Below are positions 40,917 through 49,696 of a stretch of 64,000 nt of DNA, piece by piece (positions within the stretch are counted from its first letter, which is position 1; each line of letters begins with the position of its first letter). This DNA comes from Streptomyces griseosporeus (GTDB taxonomy: Bacteria; Actinomycetota; Actinomycetes; Streptomycetales; Streptomycetaceae). The position numbers were made by a program, and so were the translations under genes. The stretch is taken from assembly GCF_014656055.1 (NCBI RefSeq), contig NZ_BNBR01000001.1:682001-746000 (forward strand). Direction: 5' to 3'. The notes beneath the pieces were generated by a model. The model made no database searches and was not told the origin of the DNA. It worked only from the letters and a program-made list of their open reading frames with translations.

Positions 40917-42173
40917 ATGGGTGATGCCGGGGCGGAGCGGGGCGGCTGGAGCAGGCGGCGCTTCGCGGGGGCGCTCGGCGCGGCGGCGCTGACGGCGACC
41001 GGCTGCGGCGGCGGTGCCGAGCCGACACCGTCGCCCCCGGAAGCGGCGCCCTCGCCCTCGGGGGACGCGTCCGCACCGCCCCGCTCGGGGGCCGCGTCCG
41101 CGCCCTCGCCGGAGACCGCGCGCCGCACCCCGACGGCCCCCTCCGGCCCACGCCCGCTCTACCTCGGTACCTACACCTCGGCGGAGGGCGGCGGCGCGGG
41201 CATCGGGCTGGCGGAGTACGACCCGGCGACGGGCCGGATCACCGGCCGCGGGACGCTGCGCGGCGTGCCCGACCCGTCGTATCTCGCCGTGCACCCGGAC
41301 GGCCGCACGCTGTACGCGGTGGACGAGCGGGAGGACGGCGCGGTGACCGCGGTCCGGCTCGCCGACCGGAGGGTCCTCGGCAGCCGCTCCACGGGCGGGG
41401 CGGGTCCGTGCCATCTGTCCGTGCACCCGAGCGGGCGCTGGCTGCTGAGCGCGAACTACGGCTCGGGCAGTGTGGCCGTGCACCCGATCGGCCCGGACGG
41501 CGCGCCGGGCGAGCGCGCCGACCTGGTCGTGCACACCGAGCCCGCGCCGGGGCCGGGCCAGGAGGGCCCGCACGCCCACCAGGTGGTGACGAGCCCGGAC
41601 GGCCGGCACGTCCTCGCCGTGGACCTCGGCACGGACACCGTCTACACGTACCGCCTCGACCCGCGCTCCGGCCGCCTCACCGAGGTCGCGCGGGCGCGTA
41701 CCCGGCCGGGCGCGGGTCCGCGGCATCTGACCTTCCATCCGGGCGGGCGGCACGCGTACCTGGCCAACGAAGTCGACGACACGGTCGCGGTGTGCGCCTA
41801 CGACCCCACGACCGGCCGGCTGACGGTCGGCGAGCCGCAGGGGACGGGCTCGGGTCAGGGCACCAACTACCCGGCGCAGATCCTGGTCACGGCGGACGGG
41901 GCGTACGCCTTCCTCGCCAACCGGGGGCACGACAGCATCGCGCGGTTCGCGGTGGAGGCGGCCGGCGCGCGCCTGAGGCTGCTGGACACGGTTCCGGTGG
42001 CCGGGGACTTCCCGCGGCAGATCGCCCTCTCGCCGGACGGGCGGCTGCTGTTCGCCGCGAACCAGCGGTCGGGCACGGTCAGCGTCTTCCACGTGGACCG
42101 CGCGAGCGGCGCGCTGCGGCTGGCCGGCGAGCCGTTCGCCTCACCCGTCGCGGTCTGTGCACTGCCGCTGTAG
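40917..42173 (+). CDS. lactonase-family beta-propeller lipoprotein (6-phosphogluconolactonase-like)
   Basis: 418 residues. The N-terminus has a twin-arginine motif (SRRRFAG) and a lipobox-like LTATGC, then a Pro/Ser/Ala-rich linker of ~55 residues, so it is a Tat-exported lipoprotein. The seven-bladed propeller of the YbhE family begins LYLGTYTSAEGGGAGIGLAEYDPATGRI, with repeated DPSYLAVHPDGRTLYAV, PCHLSVHPSGRW, HQVVTSPDGRHVLAVDLGTDTVY, and GPRHLTFHPGGRHAYLANE blades. Cytosolic relatives hydrolyse 6-phosphogluconolactone; the exported location suggests a different lactone. Its stop codon abuts a fold-back element. Confidence 0.9.
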   Translation: MGDAGAERGGWSRRRFAGALGAAALTATGCGGGAEPTPSPPEAAPSPSGDASAPPRSGAASAPSPETARRTPTAPSGPRPLYLGTYTSAEGGGAGIGLAEYDPATGRITGRGTLRGVPDPSYLAVHPDGRTLYAVDEREDGAVTAVRLADRRVLGSRSTGGAGPCHLSVHPSGRWLLSANYGSGSVAVHPIGPDGAPGERADLVVHTEPAPGPGQEGPHAHQVVTSPDGRHVLAVDLGTDTVYTYRLDPRSGRLTEVARARTRPGAGPRHLTFHPGGRHAYLANEVDDTVAVCAYDPTTGRLTVGEPQGTGSGQGTNYPAQILVTADGAYAFLANRGHDSIARFAVEAAGARLRLLDTVPVAGDFPRQIALSPDGRLLFAANQRSGTVSVFHVDRASGALRLAGEPFASPVAVCALPL

Positions 42174-42335
42174 GGCCCTTCTGATGGATCTCCGCGGGAG
42201 AAGGAGCGGCGTCCGGTGCGTGCTCTCGGCGTGCCGCGCGGAAGCCCTCGTAGCGGCGCTGCATGGGCTTTCGCGCGGTGCGGCGAGAGGGCGTGCCGGG
42301 CGTCGCGACGCCGCGGAGATCCATCAGGAGGGCCC
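42173..42335. mobile_element. 163-bp fold-back element, MITE-like or bidirectional terminator
   Basis: The ends (42173-42197 and 42311-42335) are 25-bp inverted repeats differing at one base (outer part GGGCCCTT or GGGCCCTC, then CTGATGGATCTCCGCGG). A second, inner inverted repeat (42224-42247 with 42265-42288) pairs 20 of 24 positions around a 17-nt loop. The element lies exactly between convergent genes: the last G of the lactonase stop is its first base, and the DUF2470 stop codon lies inside its right arm. No target-site duplication is visible at the outer edges, and no transposase is present. Multi-copy status is unknown. Confidence 0.5.
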
Positions 42336-43031
42336 GGAGGCGCGTGGGCAGGCTGTGGCGGCGGCCTGGGCGAGCAGGACGTGGATGCGTTCGGTGAGCT
42401 GGGCGATGTCGTCGGCGGGCGCGTGGAAGGGCAGGCGTACGTCGCCGTGGGCGCGGGCGCGTTCGATGCGCAGCGTCAGTCCGTGCCGGTCGACGGCGAG
42501 CGGCCGGACCCGGACGGCGCCGTGCAGGCTGTCCGGTTCGATCAGCCGGGTCAGCCGCTCGACGGCGTCCGGGTGAACGTCGGCGAGGTGGGTGAGCAGC
42601 CGGGCCTCGGCGGTGGCGAGCGGGTCGGGCGCGGCGGCGGCGAAGTCGTCGAGGTCGACGACGGCCATGCCGGAGGGGCGGCGCAGGGCGATGCGCGTCG
42701 CCCGGAAGGCGAGCCGGTCCGCCTCGGGGGCGAAGGAGCCGGCGAGCCAGAGCCGGGCGCGGATGCGGTGGCGGACCGGGACGGGCGCCACGTCGGCGAA
42801 CTCCAGCACGGCGGACGCCTCGCCGCGCGGCGCGCACAGGGAGACCGCGCGCAGGGCGCTGTCCTCGGGCACGTCGAGCAGCACCCGGCCGTCCTCGGTG
42901 ACGGTGTGCGCGCCCACGAACTCCTCGCGGACGCCGTCCGCGGTCACCGCGCAGGACCATGCCGCGGCCAGCACCGACCGGGCCCGGTCCGCCGCGGCGG
43001 GCGCGGCCGTCCAGGTGTGCCTGTCACCCAT
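42324..43031 (-). CDS. DUF2470 protein under an iron box
   Basis: 235 residues from the ATG with GGAGG six bases upstream. The DUF2470 domain is in the C-terminal part (AAAPDPLATAEARLLTHLADVHPDAVERLTRLIE). DUF2470 is the HugZ-type domain linked to haem utilisation, so an iron- or haem-related role is likely. An iron box lies 12 bp upstream. The final residues and stop are inside the fold-back element, which may have replaced the original C-terminus. Confidence 0.88.
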   Translation of the reverse strand: MGDRHTWTAAPAAADRARSVLAAAWSCAVTADGVREEFVGAHTVTEDGRVLLDVPEDSALRAVSLCAPRGEASAVLEFADVAPVPVRHRIRARLWLAGSFAPEADRLAFRATRIALRRPSGMAVVDLDDFAAAAPDPLATAEARLLTHLADVHPDAVERLTRLIEPDSLHGAVRVRPLAVDRHGLTLRIERARAHGDVRLPFHAPADDIAQLTERIHVLLAQAAATACPRASGPS

Positions 43032-43042
43032 CCCCAACCTCC

Positions 43043-43061
43043 TTAGGTAAGCCTTGCCTAA
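43043..43061. promoter_or_regulatory. iron box (DtxR/DmdR/IdeR type)
   Basis: TTAGGTAAGCCTTGCCTAA fits the 19-bp iron-box consensus TTAGGTTAGGCTCACCTAA in both outer arms (TTAGGT and CCTAA). It overlaps the expected promoter and lies just before the ribosome binding site of the DUF2470 gene. The DtxR-family repressor is known to bind such boxes when iron is plentiful. Confidence 0.8.
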
Positions 43062-43117
43062 CCTATCGGAGATCGGGGTGTACGCCAACCACGCCCGGCC
43101 CCGCAACGGGCCATCGC

Positions 43118-43726
43118 TCAGGGGGTGAGGACGCCCAGCAGGGCGCGCGCACACAGATCGCGCACCTGCGCCCGCTCCAGATCCGCCCCCCGCAGCCACT
43201 CCAGGCACACCGCCGTGGTGAAGGCCAGCCAGCCCCGGACGGCGAGGCGGACGTCGGAGCGCCGCTCGAAGACCGGCCCGAACTCCGGGTCGGCGGCCAG
43301 CGCGGCGAGGATCTGCCGCTCCTGGGCGGCCAGCGCGCGCTGGTAGACGCGGCGCACGGCCTGGTCACCGGCGGCGTCGGCGCGATGGAAGGCCCGATAG
43401 CCGTGGGCATGCGCCTGCACGTACTCCAGATACGTGTCGAGCCCCGCGGTGAGCTGCTCGCGGACCGGCACGCCGGGCTCGGCGGCCGTCATGCGCAGCA
43501 TCCGCTCGCTCTCCCGCTCGACGACGGCCGCGAAGAAGTCCCGCTTGGTCGGGAAGTAGTGGTAGAGCAGCCCGCGGGAGACGCCCGCGATCTCGGCGAC
43601 CTGCTCGATCCACACGTCGTCGTACGGACTCTCCGAGAACAGCCGCGCGCCCACCGAGAGCAGCTGCTCCCGGCGCTCCGCGGTGCTGAGCCGGCGGCGC
43701 GTGCGCTCACCCTGGTTCGCGGCCAT
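43118..43726 (-). CDS. TetR-family repressor of the stand-alone P450
   Basis: 202 residues. The DNA-binding domain is RREQLLSVGARLFSESPYDDVWIEQVAEIAGVSRGLLYHYFPTKRDFFAAVVERE. The C-terminal domain has HAHGYRAFHRADAAGD and WLAFTTAVCLEWLRG, as in many actinobacterial TetR proteins of lipid metabolism. Divergent from the CYP102-like P450, with an inverted repeat between them, so it probably represses that gene until a fatty-acid-like effector binds. Confidence 0.92.
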   Translation of the reverse strand: MAANQGERTRRRLSTAERREQLLSVGARLFSESPYDDVWIEQVAEIAGVSRGLLYHYFPTKRDFFAAVVERESERMLRMTAAEPGVPVREQLTAGLDTYLEYVQAHAHGYRAFHRADAAGDQAVRRVYQRALAAQERQILAALAADPEFGPVFERRSDVRLAVRGWLAFTTAVCLEWLRGADLERAQVRDLCARALLGVLTP

Positions 43727-43746
43727 GCCCGCACTTTACTTGACGC

Positions 43747-43788
43747 GGGTTCAACAACGGGACCAGACTGAAACGCGTTATTGAACCC
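43747..43788. promoter_or_regulatory. wide inverted repeat between TetR and P450 genes
   Basis: GGGTTCAACAA (43747-43757) and TTATTGAACCC (43778-43788) are inverted copies with one mismatch, 20 bases apart, in the 107-bp divergent gap. The two arms may be separate half sites or the outer parts of one operator for the TetR protein. Confidence 0.55.
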
Positions 43789-43833
43789 ACGTACAACAGC
43801 TCAACCTGCCGGTGGATCAAGGGAGATCGCGTC

Positions 43834-45402
43834 ATGGCGGAGACGAGGAACGGACTGCCGAAGGGCTTTCGCAGTGCCGAGCACGGCTGGCCCGAGCTGG
43901 ACCGCATCCCGCACCCGCCGCACCGGCTGCCCCTGCTCGGCGACGTCCTCGGCGCGAGCCGCAGCACCCCGCTGCAGGACTCGCTGCGCTACGCCCGGCA
44001 GCTCGGGCCGGTCTACCGGCGGCGGGCGTTCGGCAAGGAGTTCGTGTTCGTGTGGGGTGCGGACCTGGTGGCCGACCTCGCCGACGAGGCGCGCTTCGCC
44101 AAGCACGTCGGCCTGGGCATAGCCAACCTGCGGCCGGTGGTCGGGGACGCGCTGTTCACGGCGTACAACCACGAGCCGAACTGGCAGCTGGCGCACGATG
44201 TCCTCGCCCCCGGTTTCAGCCGTGAGGCGATGGCGGCGTACCACCCGATGATGCTGGACGTGGCCGCCCGGCTCACCGGCCACTGGGACCGGGCGGCGGC
44301 CGACGGGCGCGCGGTGGACGTGCCCGGCGACATGACCAAGCTGACCCTGGAGACGATCGCCCGCACCGGCTTCGGGTACGACTTCGGCTCCTTCGAGCGT
44401 TCCCGGCCGCACCCCTTCGTGACGGCGATGGTGGGCACCCTCACCTACGCGCAGCGGCTGAACACCGTGCCCGCGCCGGCCGCCGGCCTGCTGCTGCGGC
44501 GGGCGAGCCGGCGCAACGCCGCCGACATCGCGTTCCTGAACCGCACGGTCGACGAGATCGTCCGCATCCGCCGGCGGGAGGGCGGCGGGGAGGGCGATCT
44601 GCTCGACCGGATGCTGGAGACCGCGCATCCGGAGACGGGTGAGCGGCTGTCGATGGAGAACGTGCGCCGCCAGGTGATCACCTTCCTGGTCGCCGGGCAC
44701 GAGACGACCTCCGGCGCCCTGTCGTTCGCGCTGCACTACCTCTCCCGGCATCCGGAGGCCGCCGCCCGCGCCCGGGCCGAGGTGGACCGGGTCTGGGGCG
44801 ACACCCCCTCCCCCGGCTACGAGCAGGTGGCCAAGCTGCGGTACGTGCGGCGGGTGCTGGACGAGTCGCTGCGGCTGTGGCCGACGGCTCCGGCGTTCGC
44901 CCGGGAGGCCCGCGAGGACACCCTGCTGGCCGGGGACCATCCGATGCGGCGCGGCGCGTGGGCGCTCGTGCTGACCGCGATGCTGCACCGCGACCCGGCG
45001 GTGTGGGGCGAGGACGCCGAACGCTTCGACCCCGACCGGTTCGAGGCCGGGGCGGTGCGGTCCCGGCCCGCGCACGTGTTCAAGCCGTTCGGCACGGGGG
45101 CGCGGGCGTGCATCGGCCGGCAGTTCGCCCTGCACGAGGCGACCCTGGTGCTCGGGCTGCTGCTGCGCCGCTACGAGCTGCTGCCGGACCCCGCCTACCG
45201 GCTGAAGGTCACCGAACGGCTCACGCTGATGCCGGAGGGGCTGCGGCTCGGGCTGCAGCGGCGGACGGCCCCCGCTCCGGCGGCCGGACCGGTCCGGGAG
45301 CAGGGCGACACGGTGCGGGAGCAGGGCGACACGGCACCGGACGAGAGCGGTACGGCCGAGCGGCCCGAGGCGCGCTGCCCGGTCCACCGGGCGGACGCCT
45401 GA
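43834..45402 (+). CDS. stand-alone CYP102-like cytochrome P450
   Basis: 522 residues. It resembles the haem domain of the fused P450 at 32.3-35.5 kb (AGHETTSGALSFALHYL near 288; FGTGARACIGRQFALHEATLVLGLLL with haem Cys near 426) but ends after a short tail (RCPVHRADA), without reductase. From memory it corresponds to CYP102B1 of S. coelicolor, a single-domain P450 that oxidises arachidonate-like fatty acids. Redox partners must come from elsewhere; a ferredoxin is in the window but linked to another P450. The tail has a repeated REQGDT pair. Regulated by the divergent TetR. Confidence 0.93.
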   Translation: MAETRNGLPKGFRSAEHGWPELDRIPHPPHRLPLLGDVLGASRSTPLQDSLRYARQLGPVYRRRAFGKEFVFVWGADLVADLADEARFAKHVGLGIANLRPVVGDALFTAYNHEPNWQLAHDVLAPGFSREAMAAYHPMMLDVAARLTGHWDRAAADGRAVDVPGDMTKLTLETIARTGFGYDFGSFERSRPHPFVTAMVGTLTYAQRLNTVPAPAAGLLLRRASRRNAADIAFLNRTVDEIVRIRRREGGGEGDLLDRMLETAHPETGERLSMENVRRQVITFLVAGHETTSGALSFALHYLSRHPEAAARARAEVDRVWGDTPSPGYEQVAKLRYVRRVLDESLRLWPTAPAFAREAREDTLLAGDHPMRRGAWALVLTAMLHRDPAVWGEDAERFDPDRFEAGAVRSRPAHVFKPFGTGARACIGRQFALHEATLVLGLLLRRYELLPDPAYRLKVTERLTLMPEGLRLGLQRRTAPAPAAGPVREQGDTVREQGDTAPDESGTAERPEARCPVHRADA

Positions 45403-45446
45403 GGGCTTCCACCGGGCGGACGCCTGCGGCTTCCACCGGGCGGTCG
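45384..45446. repeat. three tandem copies of a ~25-bp unit at the P450 3' end
   Basis: The segment ccaccgggcgg recurs at 45384, 45409 and 45433 with the following gacgcctg or gtcgcccg (periods 25 and 24 bp). The first copy encodes the end of the P450. The repeat looks like a local slippage duplication. Confidence 0.7.
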
Positions 45447-45462
45447 CCCGAGGGCCGCCGTC

Positions 45463-46362
45463 TCACCCGGCCGGGTCCGGCAGCCGGAGCCGGGCCAGGC
45501 GCTCGGGGTCGGCCAGGATGTACAGGCCGGTGATCCGGCCGTCGGCGATGGTGTAGCCGGTGACCGAGTGCAGCTCGCCGTCCACCACGTTGACCACCCC
45601 GAGCTGCCCGTTGACCAGTACGAAGCGCGCGTACGGCGCGAACCGCCGGAAGAGCACGGCCTGTTCGGCGACGGCCCGGGCCCCGCGCACCAGCTTGGAC
45701 GCGGCGGCCCCGCCGACCAGCGCGCCGGAGTCGGCGCGCAGCACGACATCGGGGTGGAGCAGCGCGAGCAGCTCCTCGAACTCCCCGCCGCGGGCCGCGG
45801 CCAGGAACGCCTCGACGACCTCGCGCTGCCGGGCGGGGTCGGGATCGTGCGCCGGTGTGGCGCCGCGCACCCGGCGCCGGGCCCGGCTGGCCAACTGGCG
45901 GGTCGCGGCCGGGGTGCGCTCGACGATCGGCGCGATGTCGTCGAACGGGACGGCGAACAGGTCGTGCAGCACGAACGCCAGCCGCTCGTCCGGCCCCAGC
46001 GCCTCCAGGACGACGAGCAGGGCGAGGCCGACGGAGTCGGCGTGCAGGACCTCCTGTTCCGGGTCGAGCCGGGACAGCGGGGCGAGTTCGGGGTCCGGTA
46101 CGAAGGTGTCGAACCGCTCGTCGAGGGACTCCTCGCGGCGCACGCCGCGTGCGCGCAGCATGTCCAGGCAGACCCGGCCGACGACGGTGGTCAGCCAGCC
46201 GGCGAGGTTGCGGATCTCGCCGGGGTCGGTGCGGCCGAGCTTCAGCCAGGTCTCCTGGACCGCGTCCTCGGCCTCGGCGAGCGAGCCGAGCATGCGGTAG
46301 GCCACGGCCCGGAGGTGGTCGCGGTGCTCCTCGAAGCGGTCCGCGAGCCGCGCGTCGGTCAT
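45463..46362 (-). CDS. ECF sigma factor with SnoaL-like C-terminal domain (SigJ/ECF41-like)
   Basis: 299 residues. Region 2 is RAVAYRMLGSLAEAEDAVQETWLKL and region 4 LGPDERLAFVLHDLFAVPFDDIAPIVERTPAATRQLASRARRR. After residue ~170 a SnoaL/NTF2-like domain follows (REVVEAFLAAARGGEFEELLALLHPDVVLRADSGA), ending GYTIADGRITGLYILADPERLARL, as in ECF41-type factors where this tail modulates activity instead of a separate anti-sigma factor. The DGGGK-type motif reads DSGA here. Starts 13 bp after the deacetylase gene, so likely co-transcribed. Confidence 0.93.
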   Translation of the reverse strand: MTDARLADRFEEHRDHLRAVAYRMLGSLAEAEDAVQETWLKLGRTDPGEIRNLAGWLTTVVGRVCLDMLRARGVRREESLDERFDTFVPDPELAPLSRLDPEQEVLHADSVGLALLVVLEALGPDERLAFVLHDLFAVPFDDIAPIVERTPAATRQLASRARRRVRGATPAHDPDPARQREVVEAFLAAARGGEFEELLALLHPDVVLRADSGALVGGAAASKLVRGARAVAEQAVLFRRFAPYARFVLVNGQLGVVNVVDGELHSVTGYTIADGRITGLYILADPERLARLRLPDPAG

Positions 46363-46375
46363 GTCCGCCGCCCGC

Positions 46376-47119
46376 TCAGCGCGCGAAGAGCTCGAAGGCG
46401 ACGGCCGGACGCCCGCCGAACCGTTCCGCCACCCGCTCGGCGCCCTCGGTGAGGAAGGTCCGGGCGTACGTCTCGGGGTCCTCGTCGGTCAGCGCCTCGA
46501 TGTAGGTGCGGTGTTCGAGCAGGGAGCGCACCGCGCGCTCCAGGCCGGCGCTCGCGTCCACGGCGTGGGTGGGGGTGGCGGACCCGGCGACGGCGACCCA
46601 GCGCACCCCGTTCCAGGGTGCGAGGCCCTGCTCGGTCAGTTCGGGGAAGATCCAGCGGTTGCCCGCGTCGGCGGCGGCGTCCAGGGTGGCCCGGCCGACG
46701 GCGACGTGGTCGGGGGTGTTCCAGGCGACGCCGCCCCAGGTGTCCCGGTGGTTGAGGGTGATCACCAGCTCGGGGCGGTGGCGGCGGATCGCGGCGGCGA
46801 TGTCCCGGCGCAGCGCGACGCCGTACTCGATGACGCCGTCCCTGTGGTCGAGGAACTCCACCTCCGTCACGCCGACGACCGCGGCACTGGCCCGCTGCTC
46901 CCGTTCGCGCAGCGGGCCGCACTCGGCGGGGGCCAGGGTGTCGATGCCGGCCTCGCCGCGGGTGGCGAGCACATAGGCGACCTCACGGCCGGCGTCCGTC
47001 CAGGCGGCGATCGCCGCAGAGCACCCGTACTCGAGGTCGTCCGGGTGCGCCACCACGGCCAGGGCGCGGCTCCAGTCCTCGGGCAGGGGCTGGAGCTGAG
47101 GGGGCGTCGGCTCGGTCAT
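46376..47119 (-). CDS. PIG-L/LmbE-family N-deacetylase
   Basis: 247 residues. The zinc motif AHPDDLEYG is at residues 24-32, and the third metal-ligand His is in [15 protein letters not shown]. The family includes MshB and Mca of mycothiol metabolism and GlcNAc-PI deacetylase. The protein lacks family-specific features of MshB, so the amide or amine substrate is unknown. Operon with the ECF sigma factor downstream. Confidence 0.93.
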   Translation of the reverse strand: MTEPTPPQLQPLPEDWSRALAVVAHPDDLEYGCSAAIAAWTDAGREVAYVLATRGEAGIDTLAPAECGPLREREQRASAAVVGVTEVEFLDHRDGVIEYGVALRRDIAAAIRRHRPELVITLNHRDTWGGVAWNTPDHVAVGRATLDAAADAGNRWIFPELTEQGLAPWNGVRWVAVAGSATPTHAVDASAGLERAVRSLLEHRTYIEALTDEDPETYARTFLTEGAERVAERFGGRPAVAFELFAR

Positions 47120-47174
47120 GCCCGCAGACTAGCCCGGCTCCCGCCCCCTGCACCCGGCTTTTCGATCTTCGCGG

Positions 47175-48479
47175 TCAGGCCTCGTCGCGGGCGAGCGCGA
47201 GCAGCCGGTCCAGGACGCGGGGGCCGCCGGCCCGGACACCGTCGTGCTCGAACTCGTCGGTGACCCAGGTGCGCAGGCCGCGGACGGCGCGGGCGGTCTC
47301 AAGGGCGTGCGCGGTGTCGACGTACATGTCGTCGTGGTAGACGGCCGCGGCGACCGGCACCTCGTTGGCGGCGAGGCGCCCGGCGTCGTACAGGGGGGTC
47401 CAGTCGGTGCGGGCGGCGAGGAGTTCGGCGGTCTCGCGCAGCGGGCGCAGCGCCGGGTCGCAGTCGAACATCCACGGGTGGATCGTCTCGCCGGTGAACA
47501 GCAGCGGCCCGTCGCCGGTGAGCGTCTTGGCGGCGTCGAACTGCGGGAACTCGGCGCGGACGCGTTCGGCGGACCAGGCGGTGGGCCGGTGGTCCTGGGC
47601 GTAGATCGCCTCGTGGACGAGGGCGTACAGCGGGTGCCCGGCGTACGACAGCAGGCCCTGGACCTCTTCCTGGAAGGCGTCGGACAGCTCGTGGCCGCCG
47701 GGGGTGCGCACGAAGGCGTCCTCCAGCAGGTAGTGCAGGCGGTGGCTGCCCTCGGCGCCGCCGAGGAGGATGCCGAGGGACTGGAAGGCCTCGACGGTGA
47801 GCCGGTAGCCGTTCGGCAGGGTCACCTCGTGGCCGAGGAGGTGGTCGGCGATCCGGCGGGCGCGTTCGACGTCCTGCGGATAGCGGGCGTAGTGGGCGGC
47901 GACCTTGCGTTCGACGCGCGGGTAGGCGGCGCGGTAGACGTCGTCGGCGTGGGCGTGCAGGGACGGCAGCCCGCCGGTGATCACGGCGGTGGCCAGGCCC
48001 TCGGGGGCGAGGGAGAGGTAGCTGACCGTGCAGAAGCCGCCGAAGCTCTGGCCGAGGACGGTCCACGGGGCGCCACCGGTGACCTGCGGGCGGATCGCCT
48101 CGCAGTCGCGGACGATGGAGTCGGCCCGGAAGCGGGTGAGGTGGTCGGCCTGGGCGGCGGGGCCGCCGCGCAGCGGCAGCGTCTGCCGGTTGGCGGGGGT
48201 GGAGGCGCCGGTGCCGCGCTGGTCGAGCAGCAGGACCCGGTACTCCTTCAGGGCGCGGCCGAGCCAGGCGGGCCTGCCGACGAAACGGTTCGCGCCGAAA
48301 CCGGGGCCGCCCTGGAGGTAGACCAGCCAGGGCAGGTTCTGCCCCGCCTTGTCGCTTGCGACGACCTCGCGGGCGTACAGCTCGATCGTCTCCCCCGCCG
48401 GGTCGGCGTGGTCGAGGGGGACGGTGAAGCGGCGGTCGGTGAGGACGACGCCGGGCTGGCGGTAGCTGTGGGTCAACAC
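47175..48479 (-). CDS. proline iminopeptidase-like alpha/beta hydrolase (peptidase family S33)
   Basis: 434 residues from the GTG chosen. Alpha/beta hydrolase with the oxyanion motif LVYLQGGPGFGANRFVG, LLLDQRGTGASTP, and nucleophile elbow WTVLGQSFGGFCTVSYLSL (Ser). The catalytic His is in the final VTDEFEHDGVR and Asp earlier. Length and motifs match actinobacterial prolyl aminopeptidases, which cut N-terminal Pro from peptides. The Q-G-GPG and DQRGTG pattern is diagnostic. Confidence 0.92.
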   Translation of the reverse strand: MLTHSYRQPGVVLTDRRFTVPLDHADPAGETIELYAREVVASDKAGQNLPWLVYLQGGPGFGANRFVGRPAWLGRALKEYRVLLLDQRGTGASTPANRQTLPLRGGPAAQADHLTRFRADSIVRDCEAIRPQVTGGAPWTVLGQSFGGFCTVSYLSLAPEGLATAVITGGLPSLHAHADDVYRAAYPRVERKVAAHYARYPQDVERARRIADHLLGHEVTLPNGYRLTVEAFQSLGILLGGAEGSHRLHYLLEDAFVRTPGGHELSDAFQEEVQGLLSYAGHPLYALVHEAIYAQDHRPTAWSAERVRAEFPQFDAAKTLTGDGPLLFTGETIHPWMFDCDPALRPLRETAELLAARTDWTPLYDAGRLAANEVPVAAAVYHDDMYVDTAHALETARAVRGLRTWVTDEFEHDGVRAGGPRVLDRLLALARDEA

Positions 48480-48588
48480 GACTCCCGGTGCGGACGACAG
48501 GCGGCCCGCGGTCTGCGGGCGGTCCCAGTTCAGCACATGCCGGGCCGGTGCTCACGCGGGGGGATCACGGGCTGTCGCCGGGGGCGGC

Positions 48589-49614
48589 TCAGCGGCCGGG
48601 CAGGCTGGAGCGGCGGACCACCAGTTCCGGCTGGAGCACCACACGGCGGTGTTCATGGGGCCGGGTCGCGCTGTCGGCCTCGGTCTCCTCCAGGAGGAGT
48701 TCGGCGGCCAGGGCGCCCATGGTGACGGCGGGCTGGCGCACAGAGGTGAGGGGGACGGCCGCGGCGGCGGCGAACTCGATGTCGTCGTAGCCGACGATGG
48801 CGAGGTCGTCGGGGACGTTCACGCCGGCCGCGTACATGGCCTGGAGCACACCGAGGGCGAGCAGGTCGTTGGCGCAGAAGACGGCGGTGGGCCGGTCGGC
48901 GAGGCCGAGCAGGCGGGCGCCGGCGTCCCGGCCGGCGGCGACGTCGAGCCGTTCGGTGGGCAGTTCGCGCAGGCGGTCCGGGCCGAGCCCGGCCTCGGCG
49001 AGGGCGTTCAGCGCGCCGGTGCGGCGGTCGCGGACCTGGTTCAGTCCGGGCGGCCCGCTGACGTAGGCGATGGAGCGGTGCCCGGCGTCCACCAGGTGCC
49101 GCACGGCCAGGGCGCCGCCCGCGACGTCGTCGACGGAGACGGAGCACTCGGTGGCGCCCTCGGCGACCCGGTCGACCAGCACGAAGGGGATGTTGTGCCG
49201 CCGGAAGGCGTCGATGTTGCGGCCGGTGGCGTCGGCCGGGGTGAGCAGCACGCCGCGCACCCGCTGCTCGGCGAAGAGGGAGAGGTACTCGGCCTCCTCG
49301 CCGGGGTTCTGGGCGCTGTTGCAGACCATCACGCCGAGCCCGGCGTCCCGCGCGGCCCGCTCGGCGCCGCGGGCGACGTCGACGAAGAAGGGGTTGCCCA
49401 TGTCGAGGACGAGCAGGCCCATGATGCGGCTGCGGCCCGCGCGGAGCTGGCGTGCGGACTCGCTGCGGACGTAGCCGAGCCGGTCGATCGCGGACAGCAC
49501 GCGCGCCCGGGTCTCGGAGGCGACCGTGTCCGGGCGGTTGATCACGTTGGAGACCGTGCCGACGGAGACTCCGGCGGCGCGGGCGACGTCCTTGATACCC
49601 ACCGACTGGGCCAT
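48589..49614 (-). CDS. LacI-family repressor of the rhamnose locus
   Basis: 341 residues. DNA-binding part: IKDVARAAGVSVGTVSNVINRPDTVASETRARVLSAIDRLGYVRSESARQLRAGRSR, with a hinge helix. The periplasmic-binding-protein-like sensor domain follows (GLLVLDMGNPFFVDVARGAERAARDAG; IAIVGYDDIEFAAAAAVPLTSVRQP). It is the last gene of the minus-strand rhamnose transport operon and very likely binds the two TGAA-type operators in the divergent promoter, releasing them with rhamnose or a rhamnose metabolite. Confidence 0.95.
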   Translation of the reverse strand: MAQSVGIKDVARAAGVSVGTVSNVINRPDTVASETRARVLSAIDRLGYVRSESARQLRAGRSRIMGLLVLDMGNPFFVDVARGAERAARDAGLGVMVCNSAQNPGEEAEYLSLFAEQRVRGVLLTPADATGRNIDAFRRHNIPFVLVDRVAEGATECSVSVDDVAGGALAVRHLVDAGHRSIAYVSGPPGLNQVRDRRTGALNALAEAGLGPDRLRELPTERLDVAAGRDAGARLLGLADRPTAVFCANDLLALGVLQAMYAAGVNVPDDLAIVGYDDIEFAAAAAVPLTSVRQPAVTMGALAAELLLEETEADSATRPHEHRRVVLQPELVVRRSSLPGR

Positions 49615-49696
49615 CAGGCTTCGGACCTCCAGGGATGCGGGTGGGGGGCGGCGGGAAGGCCTTCACACTACCGTCACCGCCGCCCGGCCGGACCCG

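Noticed and set aside
42079..42960. 293-codon minus frame over the lactonase end and DUF2470 gene
   Set aside because: Shadow frame; its segment over 42173-42335 comes from the fold-back element.
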